Shown one piece after another: positions 15,165-23,822 of a stretch of DNA of 56,764 bases; within the stretch, counting starts at the first letter, position 1, and every line of letters begins with the position of its first letter. The stretch comes from Nocardia veterana NBRC 100344 (lineage in GTDB: Bacteria; Actinomycetota; Actinomycetes; Mycobacteriales; Mycobacteriaceae), in contig NZ_BAGM01000132.1 of assembly GCF_000308855.1 (NCBI RefSeq), positions 1 through 56,764 on the forward strand, written 5' to 3'. A program made the translations under genes and the position numbers. The notes under the pieces were generated by a model. The model was not told where the DNA came from. It searched no databases and was given only the letters and a program-made list of their open reading frames with translations.

Positions 15165-16016
15165 TCAGGGCGCGCCGCGGAGCAATCGGTACATCGGCAC
15201 GTCGGCATCGGCGACCCGGCGCCAGAGTTCCCGCACCGCCGGTGACAGCCCTGGATCCACTCCCACCTCCGCACCGGTTTCGATGATGTGGGCGGCGCTC
15301 GCCACCATCATTCGCGTGCTCGCCCCGTCCCCCCATCCGCCGGACTGGGCCGCGGCGGCGTACGCGGTCATGAAGTAGGGAAACGCCTCCGCGGAGCGGA
15401 GGGTATAGGGCAGGAACCGGTCGATGTCGTTGCCCGAACGGTCGATCACGGCCAGGGCCTGGGTGAAGCCGATCAGCCAGGGATGGAACTGGGTCAGCAG
15501 CGCCTGATAGAACAGCTGCGCCGCGCCGTCGTCGGATCCCAGGTATTCCGGCGCACTGAGCGGGCGGAGCAGGTCGACGTGGGCATCGAACACCTCGCGC
15601 GGCCCGCTGTAGAAGATGTAGGACGCGGGGTGGGTGATGTTGTCACCGGCGGACATGAACCCGCCCGAGAGGAACTGTGCGCCCTGCGCCCGCACCCACT
15701 GCGCGCCGGCGCGGGTGTGTTCGGGGGAGTCGGAGGACAGGTTCACGATCACCTTGCCGCGCAGGCGTTCCCGGTCCCGGTCCAGTACGTCGTACATGGC
15801 GGCGTAGTGGGTCAGACTCAGGATGACGACCTCGTTGCGGTCGAGCGCCTCGGCGACCGTTTCGGCCCGGTGCGCACCCAGTTCGGCCATCGCCTCGGCC
15901 TTGTCGACACTGCGGTTCCAGACCGTTACCTCGGTCCCGGCGTCCAGCAGCACCCGCACGCTCGCCCGGCCCATCGGCCCCAGACCGATCACCGTGACGG
16001 ATGAACGTTCGGACAT
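15165..16016 (-). CDS. NAD(P)-dependent oxidoreductase, imine-reductase-like
   Basis: A 283-residue member of the 6-phosphogluconate/3-hydroxyisobutyrate dehydrogenase superfamily, closest in layout to imine reductases. It has the Rossmann motif VTVIGLGPMGRASVRVLL, then VTVWNRSVDKAEAMAELGA (Asn-Arg-Ser, typical of NADP binding), VVILSLTHYAAMYDVL, and VIVNLSSDSPEHTRAGAQW. A helical C-terminal domain follows, containing YQALLTQFHPWLIGFTQALAVI. The start ATG 16016 has AAGGGG upstream. It is divergent from the HxlR gene at 16155, which probably controls it. The substrate is unknown. Confidence 0.85.
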   Translation of the reverse strand: MSERSSVTVIGLGPMGRASVRVLLDAGTEVTVWNRSVDKAEAMAELGAHRAETVAEALDRNEVVILSLTHYAAMYDVLDRDRERLRGKVIVNLSSDSPEHTRAGAQWVRAQGAQFLSGGFMSAGDNITHPASYIFYSGPREVFDAHVDLLRPLSAPEYLGSDDGAAQLFYQALLTQFHPWLIGFTQALAVIDRSGNDIDRFLPYTLRSAEAFPYFMTAYAAAAQSGGWGDGASTRMMVASAAHIIETGAEVGVDPGLSPAVRELWRRVADADVPMYRLLRGAP

Positions 16017-16090
16017 GATGTACCCCTTGCTGTTTCGAAGTTCTTCCGATCGGCGCCGTGATTCGATCGTCATCGGTTTCGACAGCGCGG

Positions 16091-16118
16091 GCAATAACGC
16101 ACGTTCGGGTGCGGTTGC
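16091..16118. promoter_or_regulatory. Dyad between the reductase and HxlR genes
   Basis: GCAATAACGCAC (16091-16102) and GTGCGGTTGC (16109-16118) form an imperfect inverted repeat centred in the divergent intergenic region. It is a candidate HxlR operator. Confidence 0.4.
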
Positions 16119-16154
16119 TTACGTCGAGGTTGGGAAAAAGGTCAGGAGGTCCGG

Positions 16155-16502
16155 ATGACGACTGTTGGTGACACAGATCACGAAGTGTGCGGGATGTCGG
16201 TGGCGATCGAGGTGGTGGGCGGGAAGTGGAAGCTGCACCTGATGTGGGTGCTCGGCGCCGGCCCGCAGCGGTTCGGCCGGATCCGGGCCCTCCTGCCCGG
16301 CGTGAGCGAGAAGGTGCTGACCGAGAATCTGCGGCAGCTGGAAGCGCACGGGGTCGTCCGCAGGGAGGTTTTCCCGGAGGTGCCGCCCCGCGTGGAGTAC
16401 TCGCTGACGAGCGACGGCCGAGCATTGGCCGATGCGCTGCGCCCGCTGGAAGTGTGGGGCGAACAGCATCGGGACTGTCTCGCGGAGTGCGTCCCAGCCT
16501 GA
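16155..16502 (+). CDS. HxlR-family transcriptional regulator
   Basis: A 115-residue winged-helix regulator. It has the family core VVGGKWKLHLMWVLGAGPQRFGRI, PGVSEKVLTENLRQLEAHGVV, and VEYSLTSDGRALADALRPLEVWGEQH. Cys12 in DHEVCGMSVA is at the position of the conserved redox- or electrophile-sensing Cys of YodB/HypR-type members. A strong ribosome site AGGAGG precedes ATG 16155. It is divergent from the imine-reductase-like gene, the usual arrangement for a regulator and its target. Confidence 0.92.
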   Translation: MTTVGDTDHEVCGMSVAIEVVGGKWKLHLMWVLGAGPQRFGRIRALLPGVSEKVLTENLRQLEAHGVVRREVFPEVPPRVEYSLTSDGRALADALRPLEVWGEQHRDCLAECVPA

Positions 16503-16510
16503 GCACGCCT

Positions 16511-16523
16511 GAGGCCGGGCCTC
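16511..16523. terminator. Palindromic hairpin between convergent genes
   Basis: GAGGCC-G-GGCCTC lies just after the HxlR stop and before the end of the glycerate kinase gene. It may be a bidirectional terminator stem; there is no T-tract. Confidence 0.4.
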
Positions 16524-16539
16524 CCGTTGCCGTCGGCGC

Positions 16540-17760
16540 TCAGCGCAGGTGGTCTGCCGCTATCCGAGCCCCGATTTCGGACAGCAGAGGCGCGGCGTCG
16601 GCGACGGAACAGGCGGGATCGGGTTCCAGATCGGTGAGTGGATAGCAATCGGCGATACCGGCGACGCGGAGTCGTTCCGGGCTCAGGGCGCAACGGCCCG
16701 CCACGGCCACCACCGTCACGCCCTCGGCGCGGGCGGCCGCGGCGACGCCGGCCGGCGCCTTGCCGCGCAGCGTCTGCTCGTCCAACGCGCCCTCCCCGGT
16801 GACGACCAGATCCGCACCACGCACGGCGTCGGAGAACCCGATGAGTTCCAGGACGACCTCGATACCCGGTCGCGGCCGCGCCCCCAGCACCGCCATCGCA
16901 CCGAATCCGGTACCACCCGCCGCGCCGGCCCCCGGCCGGCGGGCGAAGTCGATCTCCCCGTCGGGTTCGGTAACTCCGCTCCCGGCTCGATCTCGGCCGC
17001 GACCCGTGTCCGCACCGTCGCCGGCCGCCCCTCGGGTGGCGGGCCGCGCCGCTCGAACAAGCTCGGCCCAGTGCGACAGCGCCGCTTCGATTTCCGCACA
17101 TTGCTCTCGATCCGCACCCTTTTGCGGTGCGAAAACGGCCGCCGCGCCGTGCGGGCCGAGCAACGGGTTGTCGACATCACTGGCGAGGGTGAAGGTCGTC
17201 GACGCCACGGCCGGATGCAGGCGCGAGCAGTCGATTCGGTGGGCGCGGCGGAGAGGCGCTGCGCCCCAGGGTAATTCGTTGTCGTCCGCGTCGAGGATTC
17301 GCAGTCCCAGAGCGTGCAACATGCCGGCGCCACCGTCGGAGGATGCGCTGCCGCCGAGCCCGAGCACGATCTCGTGGTATCCACGGTCGAGCGCATCTCG
17401 AAGCACCAGGCCGAGGCCGTAGGTACCGGCGTACATCGGATCGGGTTGCGCGCCGGGCAATTTCACCAATCCGACGACCTCGGCGAGTTCGACCACCGCG
17501 GTCCCGTCGCGCACCGCGTAACTCGCCGTCGTCGGCGCACCGGTGGGGCCCACGGCGGCGACGCGGATGCGCTCCCAGCCCGCGGCCACGAAGATGTCGA
17601 CGGTGCCGTCACCACCGTCGGCCACCGGCAACTGCCGGATCTCGGCTTCGGGGGCCACCTGGGCGATTCCGGTCGCCAGCGCGGCGGCCACCTCGGGCGC
17701 GGTCAGCGAACCCTTGAACTTGTCCGGGGCGAGCACCACTCGCCGGTGCCGCTGCGTCAT
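16540..17760 (-). CDS. glxK: Glycerate kinase (GlxK/GarK family)
   Basis: A 406-residue kinase that phosphorylates D-glycerate. It shows VVLAPDKFKGSLTAPEVAAALATGI at the N-terminus, LPVADGGDGTVD, GLGGSASSDGGAGMLHALG (nucleotide-binding loop), ASDVDNPLLGPHGAAAVFAPQKGA, and GFSDAVRGADLVVTGEGALDEQTLRGKAPAGVA. An insertion of about 40 residues rich in Ala/Gly/Asp (RPATRGAAGDGADTGRG) makes it longer than the typical 375-380. The start ATG 17760 follows GAGGGAGGG. It lies 62 bp downstream of the secreted hydrolase on the same strand. Confidence 0.93.
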   Translation of the reverse strand: MTQRHRRVVLAPDKFKGSLTAPEVAAALATGIAQVAPEAEIRQLPVADGGDGTVDIFVAAGWERIRVAAVGPTGAPTTASYAVRDGTAVVELAEVVGLVKLPGAQPDPMYAGTYGLGLVLRDALDRGYHEIVLGLGGSASSDGGAGMLHALGLRILDADDNELPWGAAPLRRAHRIDCSRLHPAVASTTFTLASDVDNPLLGPHGAAAVFAPQKGADREQCAEIEAALSHWAELVRAARPATRGAAGDGADTGRGRDRAGSGVTEPDGEIDFARRPGAGAAGGTGFGAMAVLGARPRPGIEVVLELIGFSDAVRGADLVVTGEGALDEQTLRGKAPAGVAAAARAEGVTVVAVAGRCALSPERLRVAGIADCYPLTDLEPDPACSVADAAPLLSEIGARIAADHLR

Positions 17761-17822
17761 GGGCCCTCCCTCGGTCGTCCGGTTCACTGCTACGGGACGT
17801 CCGGCGCGCAGGTCGGACGCAC

Positions 17823-19370
17823 TCACCGCATGGGCGCCTGATCCACGTGATCGATCCGCACCTCGCCCGTGCGCAAATATTCCAGCACCGCGTCGTCGAG
17901 CGGTGCGTTACCACGTCCGAAGGTGCCGTGGTCGCCGCCGTCGACGGTGATCAGGCGCCCGTGCAGGGCGTTCGCCATCGCCGGGCCACCCGGATAGGCC
18001 GTCACGGCGTCGTTGCGGCTCTGCAGAATCAGCGGCGCCGTCGCCGGTTCGCCCGCCACGATCGGCACCGGCGTGGCGACCGGATCCCAATCGGCACAGG
18101 CCAATCCGCTCCGTATCAGTTCCGCGCGGGCATTGAGCGCATTACCGCCGGAAGCCACGATCGCGGCGGCCGAGCCGATGGCATCCAGCCGGGCGGGCAC
18201 CGCGTTCTCGTTGCAGGTGATGGCCGAGAACACCGCCTGTCCGGTCGGATCGGTGGTCGTGGCGCCGGCGATGGCCTGCATCCGTCGCAGATCCGCCGGC
18301 TGCGCATTCGCCTCCGCCATGGCCTGCGCCAGCGCGGGCCAGAATCCGCGGGTATACGCCGCCACCGTCGTGGCCGACACCAGCGGCACCTGCGCGGAGG
18401 CACCACCGGAAGCCAGGGCGCGCACCAGATTCTGCGCTTTGACCAGTTCCTCGGCGCCGGCGTCGGCCCCGGATCGCGCGACCGTCGCCAGCGGTTCGGG
18501 CAGCTCCCGCGGCAGATCGGCGGCCGCGACCGGCGGTGGGGTCAGATTGGCGTACCAGCCGCCGCCCTGCGCCGACACCAATCGGGCCCAGGTCTGATAG
18601 ACCCGCAGCGGTGAATCGCCCAGGTGATAGCGATCGTCGTGCTCGGCGATCCAGGCGAACAGGTCGTCGAGTCGCTGTTTCCCGGCGAGCTGCTGCTGGG
18701 CGAACTGTTCGGTCCACACCCACTGCGGATCGACGTTGGAATCCAGCACCATCCGCTCGACACGCTGCGGAAACAGAGTGGCGTAGACCGCCCCCAGATA
18801 GGTGCCGTAGGAGATGCCGAAGAAGTCGATGCGGTCCAGCCCGAGCGCATCCCGCACGACATCCAGATCGCGGGCGGTGTTCTCGGTGGTGATGGTCTCC
18901 AGGTAACCGGGTTGCGCGCTGTCGCAGGCCTTTCGAAGCGATTCTCGCCCCGGGTCGGTGCCGCCGCAGGTGAGCGGCGTCGACCAGCGCAGCCCGCGGG
19001 GCTGCACGGCCGCCAGGTCGTAGTGCTCGGTCAGGGCGGCCGGTAGCTTCTCGGCGCGCGCTCCCCAGTAGTCGAGCGCGTCGGCGCCGGGGCCGCCCGG
19101 GTTGGCGAACACCGTTCCGTACCGCTGGCCCGTCGCGCGAATTCGGCTGACGGTCAGCTCGATTCGCGGTCCGTCCGGCGCCGCGTAGTCCATCGGCACC
19201 GAGATCACCGCGCACTCCGCGCGGTGCCCCACACCGATCGCGCCGTCCGGGCAGGAACCGAAGCTCGCGTCCGCCCGACCCGTGGCCGGCAGCAGTGCGC
19301 CGGTGATCACCACGGCCGACGCGGCGGCGGCCACCCATCGCGCCGCCGCGGCTAGTACCCCTCGTGCCAT
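17823..19370 (-). CDS. Secreted alpha/beta hydrolase, TAP (tripeptidyl aminopeptidase) family
   Basis: A 515-residue exported serine hydrolase of the SlpD/E and TAP family. The signal peptide (RWVAAAASAVVITGALLPATGRADA) is followed by the CVPMDYAAPDGPRIEL-type entry, the oxyanion loop VFANPGGPGADALDYW, and the nucleophile elbow FFGISYGTYLG (Ser187). C-terminal TAP-domain residues follow: Asp in LQSRNDAVTAYPGG and His in VDGGDHGTFG. Cysteines spaced along the chain fit extracytoplasmic disulfides. The family removes N-terminal peptides or hydrolyses esters outside the cell. ATG 19370 gives a clean signal peptide; ATG 19424 is an upstream alternative. Confidence 0.88.
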   Translation of the reverse strand: MARGVLAAAARWVAAAASAVVITGALLPATGRADASFGSCPDGAIGVGHRAECAVISVPMDYAAPDGPRIELTVSRIRATGQRYGTVFANPGGPGADALDYWGARAEKLPAALTEHYDLAAVQPRGLRWSTPLTCGGTDPGRESLRKACDSAQPGYLETITTENTARDLDVVRDALGLDRIDFFGISYGTYLGAVYATLFPQRVERMVLDSNVDPQWVWTEQFAQQQLAGKQRLDDLFAWIAEHDDRYHLGDSPLRVYQTWARLVSAQGGGWYANLTPPPVAAADLPRELPEPLATVARSGADAGAEELVKAQNLVRALASGGASAQVPLVSATTVAAYTRGFWPALAQAMAEANAQPADLRRMQAIAGATTTDPTGQAVFSAITCNENAVPARLDAIGSAAAIVASGGNALNARAELIRSGLACADWDPVATPVPIVAGEPATAPLILQSRNDAVTAYPGGPAMANALHGRLITVDGGDHGTFGRGNAPLDDAVLEYLRTGEVRIDHVDQAPMR

Positions 19371-19541
19371 CCGCGCCGTCTCCCCGTCCGGCCGGATCCG
19401 CTCGGCCGTCGTCGTGTCGAGCATCCGTCCCACTCGAGCCCCTGCATTGTCGCCATCACCGCCGGTGGCGACAACTCGAACACTCGCCCGACACGGCCGG
19501 AGCTCCGGCGGATCCGCTCCCGTCCGGCCGACCCGAACATC

Positions 19542-19547
19542 TAGGCT
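19542..19547 (+). promoter_or_regulatory. Leaderless -10 of the GNAT gene
   Basis: TAGGCT ends 6 nt before ATG 19554. Confidence 0.5.
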
Positions 19548-19553
19548 CAGCAA

Positions 19554-19883
19554 ATGACGCAGGGCTCGCAGCTGAAGACCGAGATTCGAGACAACCCGGA
19601 ATTCGACCGGTTCGACCTGTATGTCGACGGTCAGCACGCCGGTGTGGCCGCCTATCAGGACACCGCCGCCGAGCGCGCATTCGTGCACACCGAGATCTAT
19701 CCCCAGTTCGAGGGCCAGGGGTACGGGCGATTGCTGGTACAGGGCGCCCTGGACCGGACCGTGGAGCAGGGTTTCGGGATTCTGCCGCTCTGCCCGATGG
19801 TTCACCACTTCGTGGAATCGCGGCCGCGGTATCTGGCCATGGTGCCGCAGTGGGCGCGCGAGCGATTCGGTCTGCCGCAGTGA
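19554..19883 (+). CDS. GNAT-family N-acetyltransferase (YjdJ/GTN10-like, short form)
   Basis: A 109-residue protein of the minimal GNAT type. It has strands LYVDGQHAGVAAYQD and AFVHTEIYPQFEGQGYGRLLVQGALD, containing the acetyl-CoA pyrophosphate loop Q/R-x-x-G-x-G/A as FEGQGYG. The end FGILPLCPMVHHFVESRPRYLAMVP is the characteristic C-terminus with a conserved Cys. Short members of this kind resemble human NATD1 and bacterial YjdJ; the substrates are unknown. Confidence 0.9.
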   Translation: MTQGSQLKTEIRDNPEFDRFDLYVDGQHAGVAAYQDTAAERAFVHTEIYPQFEGQGYGRLLVQGALDRTVEQGFGILPLCPMVHHFVESRPRYLAMVPQWARERFGLPQ

Positions 19884-19948
19884 TCCGGCCGGGGAATCAC
19901 GGTCGGTAAACACAGCGCGCGCCCGGCGACGGTGCGATGATGACAAGC

Positions 19949-20563
19949 GTGGCACGCGCAGAGGAACACGGCGACCGCCCCGGACGTGAATCTCGATACG
20001 AGGAACAGGTGGTGCGGCCCGGCACCTTGCTGGTCTCGGCGACAGAGCTGGTCGAGCCCACCTTCCGGCGCACCGTGATCTACATCGTCGAACACAACGA
20101 TGCGGGCAGTCTGGGCGTGGTGCTCAATCGCCCGAGCGAAACCGCCGTGCAGGATGTGCTGCCACGCTGGGCCGATCTCGCGGCCGGACCCCGCACCCTC
20201 TACGTGGGCGGGCCGGTGAAACGCGATTCGGCGCTGTGTCTCACCACGGTCCGCGTCGGTGCCTCGATCGAGGGCATCCGCGGGCTGCGCCGCGTCGACG
20301 GACGCGTGGCGCTGCTGGATCTGGACTCCGATCCGGACACGATCGCCCCGCTGGTCGAAGGCATCCGCATTTTCGCCGGTTATGCCGGGTGGACCTTCGG
20401 CCAGCTGGAGGGCGAGCTGGAGCGCGGAGACTGGATCGTGTTGTCCGCCCTGCCGTCGGATCCGCTGGCCGGGCGCACCGACCTGTGGGCGCATGTGTTG
20501 CGCAGGCAGCCCTTGCCGCTGTCGCTGCTGGCCACGCACCCCATCGAACTAGAACGCAATTGA
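19949..20563 (+). CDS. YqgE/AlgH family protein
   Basis: About 204 residues with the family core RPGTLLVSATELVEPTFRRTVIYIVEHNDAGSLGVVLNRPSE, LYVGGPVKRDSALCLT, and FAGYAGWTFGQLEGELERGDWIVL. It is widely conserved in actinobacteria (Rv0038-like) without a settled biochemical role. GTG 19949 is preferred because GATGAT ends 7 nt upstream in the leaderless spacing used elsewhere here; ATG 19937 or 19940 in the same frame are alternatives. The next gene downstream is the sigma factor. Confidence 0.9.
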   Translation: MARAEEHGDRPGRESRYEEQVVRPGTLLVSATELVEPTFRRTVIYIVEHNDAGSLGVVLNRPSETAVQDVLPRWADLAAGPRTLYVGGPVKRDSALCLTTVRVGASIEGIRGLRRVDGRVALLDLDSDPDTIAPLVEGIRIFAGYAGWTFGQLEGELERGDWIVLSALPSDPLAGRTDLWAHVLRRQPLPLSLLATHPIELERN

Positions 20564-20644
20564 TTACGTATCCACCGAGTGTGGTCCCCCAACGCTCGCC
20601 TCGACCGAGGCGGCGGAGTCGCGCAGTCGGCGCACGCCCGGCCG

Positions 20645-21181
20645 ATGTCTGATTCCGCGGTCCCCCCCGTCGACGCCGCGCCCACACGGGCGCAGTTGTT
20701 ACGGGTGCTCTACGACGAGCACGCGCCCACACTGTGGCGATTCACCTACAGCCTCGTCGGCGATGCCGGTCGCGCCGAGGACATCGTGCAGGAGACGCTG
20801 CTACGAGCGTGGCAGCGTCCGCAGGTGCTCGATCAGACGACCGCCTCGGCCCGCGCCTGGTTGTTCACGGTGGCCCGGCATCTGGCGGTGGACGAGTTCC
20901 GCAGCGCGCGGCATCGTCGGGAATACGGCACCGACGCGCCGCCGGAACAGGCGAGCCCGGACGAGGCGGAACGCGCAGTGGACAGTTGGCTGATCACCGA
21001 TGCGTTGGCCCGGCTGAGTCCCGACCACCGCGAGGTGATCGTGCGGGCCTACTACCGTGGCCTGTCGACCCAGCAGATAGCGAACGAATTGGCGATTCCC
21101 GAGGGCACGGTCAAATCTCGGATGCACTACGGGATGCGCGCCTTGCGTTCGGCCCTACAGGAAATGGGGGTGACGAAGTGA
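20645..21181 (+). CDS. sigL: ECF sigma factor, SigL-like
   Basis: A 178-residue ECF sigma factor. Region 2 is LLRVLYDEHAPTLWRFTYSLVGDAGRAEDIVQETLLRAWQRP with ARAWLFTVARHLAVDEFRSARH. Region 4 is ALARLSPDHREVIVRAYYRGLSTQQIANELAIPEGTVKSRMHYGMRALRSALQEMGV. It closely resembles M. tuberculosis SigL (Rv0735) as I remember it, and the next gene encodes the matching anti-sigma factor with a 4-nt overlap. ATG 20645 was chosen over GTG 20579. SigL in mycobacteria controls envelope and polyketide genes; here the regulon is unknown. Confidence 0.9.
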   Translation: MSDSAVPPVDAAPTRAQLLRVLYDEHAPTLWRFTYSLVGDAGRAEDIVQETLLRAWQRPQVLDQTTASARAWLFTVARHLAVDEFRSARHRREYGTDAPPEQASPDEAERAVDSWLITDALARLSPDHREVIVRAYYRGLSTQQIANELAIPEGTVKSRMHYGMRALRSALQEMGVTK

Positions 21182-22086
21182 CAACGGCCGATACCGACTC
21201 GCACGACGAGTATGCGACCTGGGACGGCCCGTATGTGCTCGGCGCCCTCGATCGTGAGCAGCGGCTGGAGTTCGAGGCGCATCTGTCCGAGTGCGCCGAG
21301 TGCCGGGCCGCCGTCGCCGAGCTGTCCGGACTGCCCGGGCTGCTACGGCAGGTGCGCGGCGATGTCGCCCTGTCGCTGATCGACACGACGGCCGACGACT
21401 CGCGCGCCGACTTCGGCGATGCGGGCTTCGACGCCCTGCTCGACCGGGTGCGAGCTGCCGAGGGCCACCCCGGCGGTGCCGCCGACGGCATCCTCCCGTT
21501 CGAGGCCGGCCGCGGCGCTTCGGCCGCACCCGCCGAGCCCGAACCGGACCGCGTCACGCCGCCCTCGGCCGAGACCACGGCGGGCAGTACGGAAATCGGG
21601 CGGGACACGGCTCCCCGTTCCTTGGCGGCGGCGCGCGAGCGCAGGCGACGCCGCAGCGGTCCCTGGCTGGCCTTGGCCGGAGCGGTGGCCGCCGCCGCGG
21701 CGGCGGTCGCGATCACCATCCCGGTGACCATCTCCAACACCGAGAGTCACACTCCCCCGACCGCCGAGCAGGTGGTCACGGAACGACAGATGGATCAGGT
21801 CGCCCCGTCGCCGATCACCGCGAGTTTCAGCCTCACCCAGCTCGATTCCGGTACCCGCGTGAACATGTCGTGCAGTTACGCGCCGTCGGACACCGACTAC
21901 ACCTGGGACGGCGCCCTGTGGGTCGTCCATACCGACGGCACCCAGTCGATGATCTCGCAGTGGTCGGCCCACCCGGGCCAGACCGTCACGGCCGACGGCA
22001 TCACCTCGGCCCCGGCGGATCAAATCCGCTATGTCGAAATCCGTTCCAGCACAACGAATCAGGTGTTCCTGCGCGGAAACGTCTAG
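21178..22086 (+). CDS. rslA: Zinc-finger anti-sigma factor, RslA-like
   Basis: A 302-residue membrane anti-sigma factor. The N-terminal ZAS domain has His35-x3-Cys39-x2-Cys42 (AHLSECAEC) preceded by WDGPYVLGALDREQRLEFE. A long disordered linker (residues 95-150) leads to an Arg-rich stop and one transmembrane helix at about 162-184. An extracytoplasmic beta domain follows (ITASFSLTQLDSGTRVNMSC, WDGALWVVHTDGTQSMISQW). GTG 21178 overlaps the sigma stop (GTGA), so the two are made in step. The linker is much longer than in Rv0736. It should bind SigL at the membrane and release it on oxidation or zinc loss. Confidence 0.9.
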   Translation: MTTADTDSHDEYATWDGPYVLGALDREQRLEFEAHLSECAECRAAVAELSGLPGLLRQVRGDVALSLIDTTADDSRADFGDAGFDALLDRVRAAEGHPGGAADGILPFEAGRGASAAPAEPEPDRVTPPSAETTAGSTEIGRDTAPRSLAAARERRRRRSGPWLALAGAVAAAAAAVAITIPVTISNTESHTPPTAEQVVTERQMDQVAPSPITASFSLTQLDSGTRVNMSCSYAPSDTDYTWDGALWVVHTDGTQSMISQWSAHPGQTVTADGITSAPADQIRYVEIRSSTTNQVFLRGNV

Positions 22087-22096
22087 GGCCGGAGCA

Positions 22097-23182
22097 TCAT
22101 CCGGTCCGCCGGGAGTCCAGCTCCGGATCCACTGCGGTCTCGGTGTTCCAGCGGCGCGCGGCCCGACGCAGCGCCCGTGCATCGGAATAGCCCAGCCGCG
22201 CGGCCAGCGCCGATTTCGTCGTGGTGGCGGGAACATTTCCCGCCGCGGCCCGGCGCGCGCGGTCCAGTTCCCGCCGCCAGGTGGTCCCCGCCTCCGCCAA
22301 TCGTCGCTGCAGGGTGCGGGGGCTGACCGCGAGCCGGCGTGCGACGGTGTCGAGGGTCGCGTCGCCGCCCGCCAGGGCTGCCGCGAGGACCCGCTGCACC
22401 CGATCGGGCCAGGAAACGTCGTGCAGTAGCGGCATCGGCACGATCGTGGCGTACCGCCGGACGATCCCGGCCAACACCGGATCGGCGGTGGCCAGCGGTA
22501 ATTCGAGATCGGCGGCGCGCAACGTGATGCTGTCGGCGGGCGCGTCGAATTCGATCCGGTTCGTGCCGTATGCCTCGACGAAGGCCCGATGCGAGCGCGG
22601 TGCCCGCTGGCGCAGCGTGATTCGCACCGGTACCACCGCTGTCCCGGAGGCGTGTCGCATCCGCGCCACGGTGCTGGCGAACGACGCCTGCACGGTCAGC
22701 TCCGCGCCGCGCCCCTCACCCTGCATCAATTCCAGAGTCGTGGTCCGTTCACCCCGCAGATCGTCCGAATCATACGAATAGCGATGATTGGTCGCCATGG
22801 CCGCACCGAACCGGTGAATGGTGGCCAGACCTTCGCCGACGGTCCCGGCGGTGGTGAACAAATAGTCGAAAATTCCGTGCTTGCCGAGATAGTAGGTGGT
22901 GCTTATCCGCAAACCGCTGTCCGGGGCCGGTTGCCCGAATTCGGCGCGCTCCCATAGTCGAAGATACGCATCGCTGGCCACCATGCCGTATTCGCTGGTG
23001 AGAACGGTTTCCGGAATTCCGGCCGTCCGCAGCAACGCTCGTTTGTCGAGTCCGTCCGCAGCGGTTTGGAGTACACATCGGACAATTACCGCATTATACG
23101 CGGGGACCGGGTCGAGCACGTGTTCATGATAAGCCGTTCGCCCGAATGTCGCCGGTTCCACGAGTGACGTAAACGGTCCCAT
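22097..23182 (-). CDS. AraC-family regulator (Arabinose_bd-type N-domain)
   Basis: A 361-residue AraC/XylS regulator. The N-terminal 210 residues form the arabinose-operon-regulator-like ligand domain (LDKRALLRTAGIPETVL, YLRLWERAEF, FDYLFTTAGTVGEGLATIHRF). The C-terminal 100 residues carry the two helix-turn-helix motifs (ATLDTVARRLAVSPRTLQRRLAEAGTTWRRELD and KSALAARLGYSDARALRRAARRW). It is divergent from the ubiX/ubiD pair, which is the obvious candidate target. Base composition is less GC-biased toward the 5' end (about 22.7-23.1 kb) than in neighbouring genes. Confidence 0.9.
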   Translation of the reverse strand: MGPFTSLVEPATFGRTAYHEHVLDPVPAYNAVIVRCVLQTAADGLDKRALLRTAGIPETVLTSEYGMVASDAYLRLWERAEFGQPAPDSGLRISTTYYLGKHGIFDYLFTTAGTVGEGLATIHRFGAAMATNHRYSYDSDDLRGERTTTLELMQGEGRGAELTVQASFASTVARMRHASGTAVVPVRITLRQRAPRSHRAFVEAYGTNRIEFDAPADSITLRAADLELPLATADPVLAGIVRRYATIVPMPLLHDVSWPDRVQRVLAAALAGGDATLDTVARRLAVSPRTLQRRLAEAGTTWRRELDRARRAAAGNVPATTTKSALAARLGYSDARALRRAARRWNTETAVDPELDSRRTG

Positions 23183-23236
23183 GACCGACACGTACGGACC
23201 TACCCGGCGGGGCCGGCGATTGGTCAGGCTGAAGCG

Positions 23237-23818
23237 GTGTCTGGAGCAGTAGCGGATCCGCCGTCGCGGTTGGTTGTCGGCATCAGTGGAGCCACCGGAA
23301 TCGCCTATGGCGTTCGGGCGCTGGAATTCGCTCGCAAGGCGGGGGTGCAGACCCATCTGGTCGTGACACCGGCGGGTCAGCAGACGCGGCACTACGAAAC
23401 ATCGTTGAGTGCCGGAGATCTCGCGGCGATGGCGGATGTGGTGTACCGGCCCGCCGATATCGGCGCGGCCATCGCGTCCGGATCGTTTCGCACGGCGGGA
23501 ATGCTGGTAGCGCCCTGCTCCATTCGCACCTTGTCCGCGATCGCCTACAGCAACGGCGACAATCTGCTGACCCGCGCCGCCGATGTGACGTTGAAGGAGC
23601 GGCGGCGGCTGGTCCTGCTGGTCCGCGAGACTCCCCTGACCCTCGGCCATCTGCGGGCGATGACGGCCGTCACCGAAATGGGCGGCATCGTGATGCCGCC
23701 GGTACCCGCGTTCTACCTGCGCCCGAGCAGCATCGACGAACTGGTCGACCACAGTGTCGCCCGGGCGTTGGATCTGCTGGGCATCGTCGTGCCGGATATG
23801 CCCCGCTGGGGCGAATGA
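23237..23818 (+). CDS. ubiX: UbiX-family flavin prenyltransferase
   Basis: A 193-residue flavoprotein that prenylates reduced FMN to make the prFMN cofactor for UbiD enzymes. Signatures are VVGISGATGIAYGVRALEFA at the N-terminus, APCSIRTLSAIAYSNGDNLLTRAADVTLKERRRLVLLVRETPL, and EMGGIVMPPVPAFYLRPSSIDELV. The GTG start at 23237 follows CAGGCT by 6 nt, close to the leaderless arrangement. It is followed 4 nt later by the UbiD-like gene, so the pair is co-transcribed. Confidence 0.95.
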   Translation: MSGAVADPPSRLVVGISGATGIAYGVRALEFARKAGVQTHLVVTPAGQQTRHYETSLSAGDLAAMADVVYRPADIGAAIASGSFRTAGMLVAPCSIRTLSAIAYSNGDNLLTRAADVTLKERRRLVLLVRETPLTLGHLRAMTAVTEMGGIVMPPVPAFYLRPSSIDELVDHSVARALDLLGIVVPDMPRWGE

Positions 23819-23822
23819 GAGT

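Noticed and set aside
20579..20644. Upstream GTG start for the sigma factor
   Set aside because: The extra 22 residues do not align with SigL-type proteins and lack coding character; ATG 20645 fits better.
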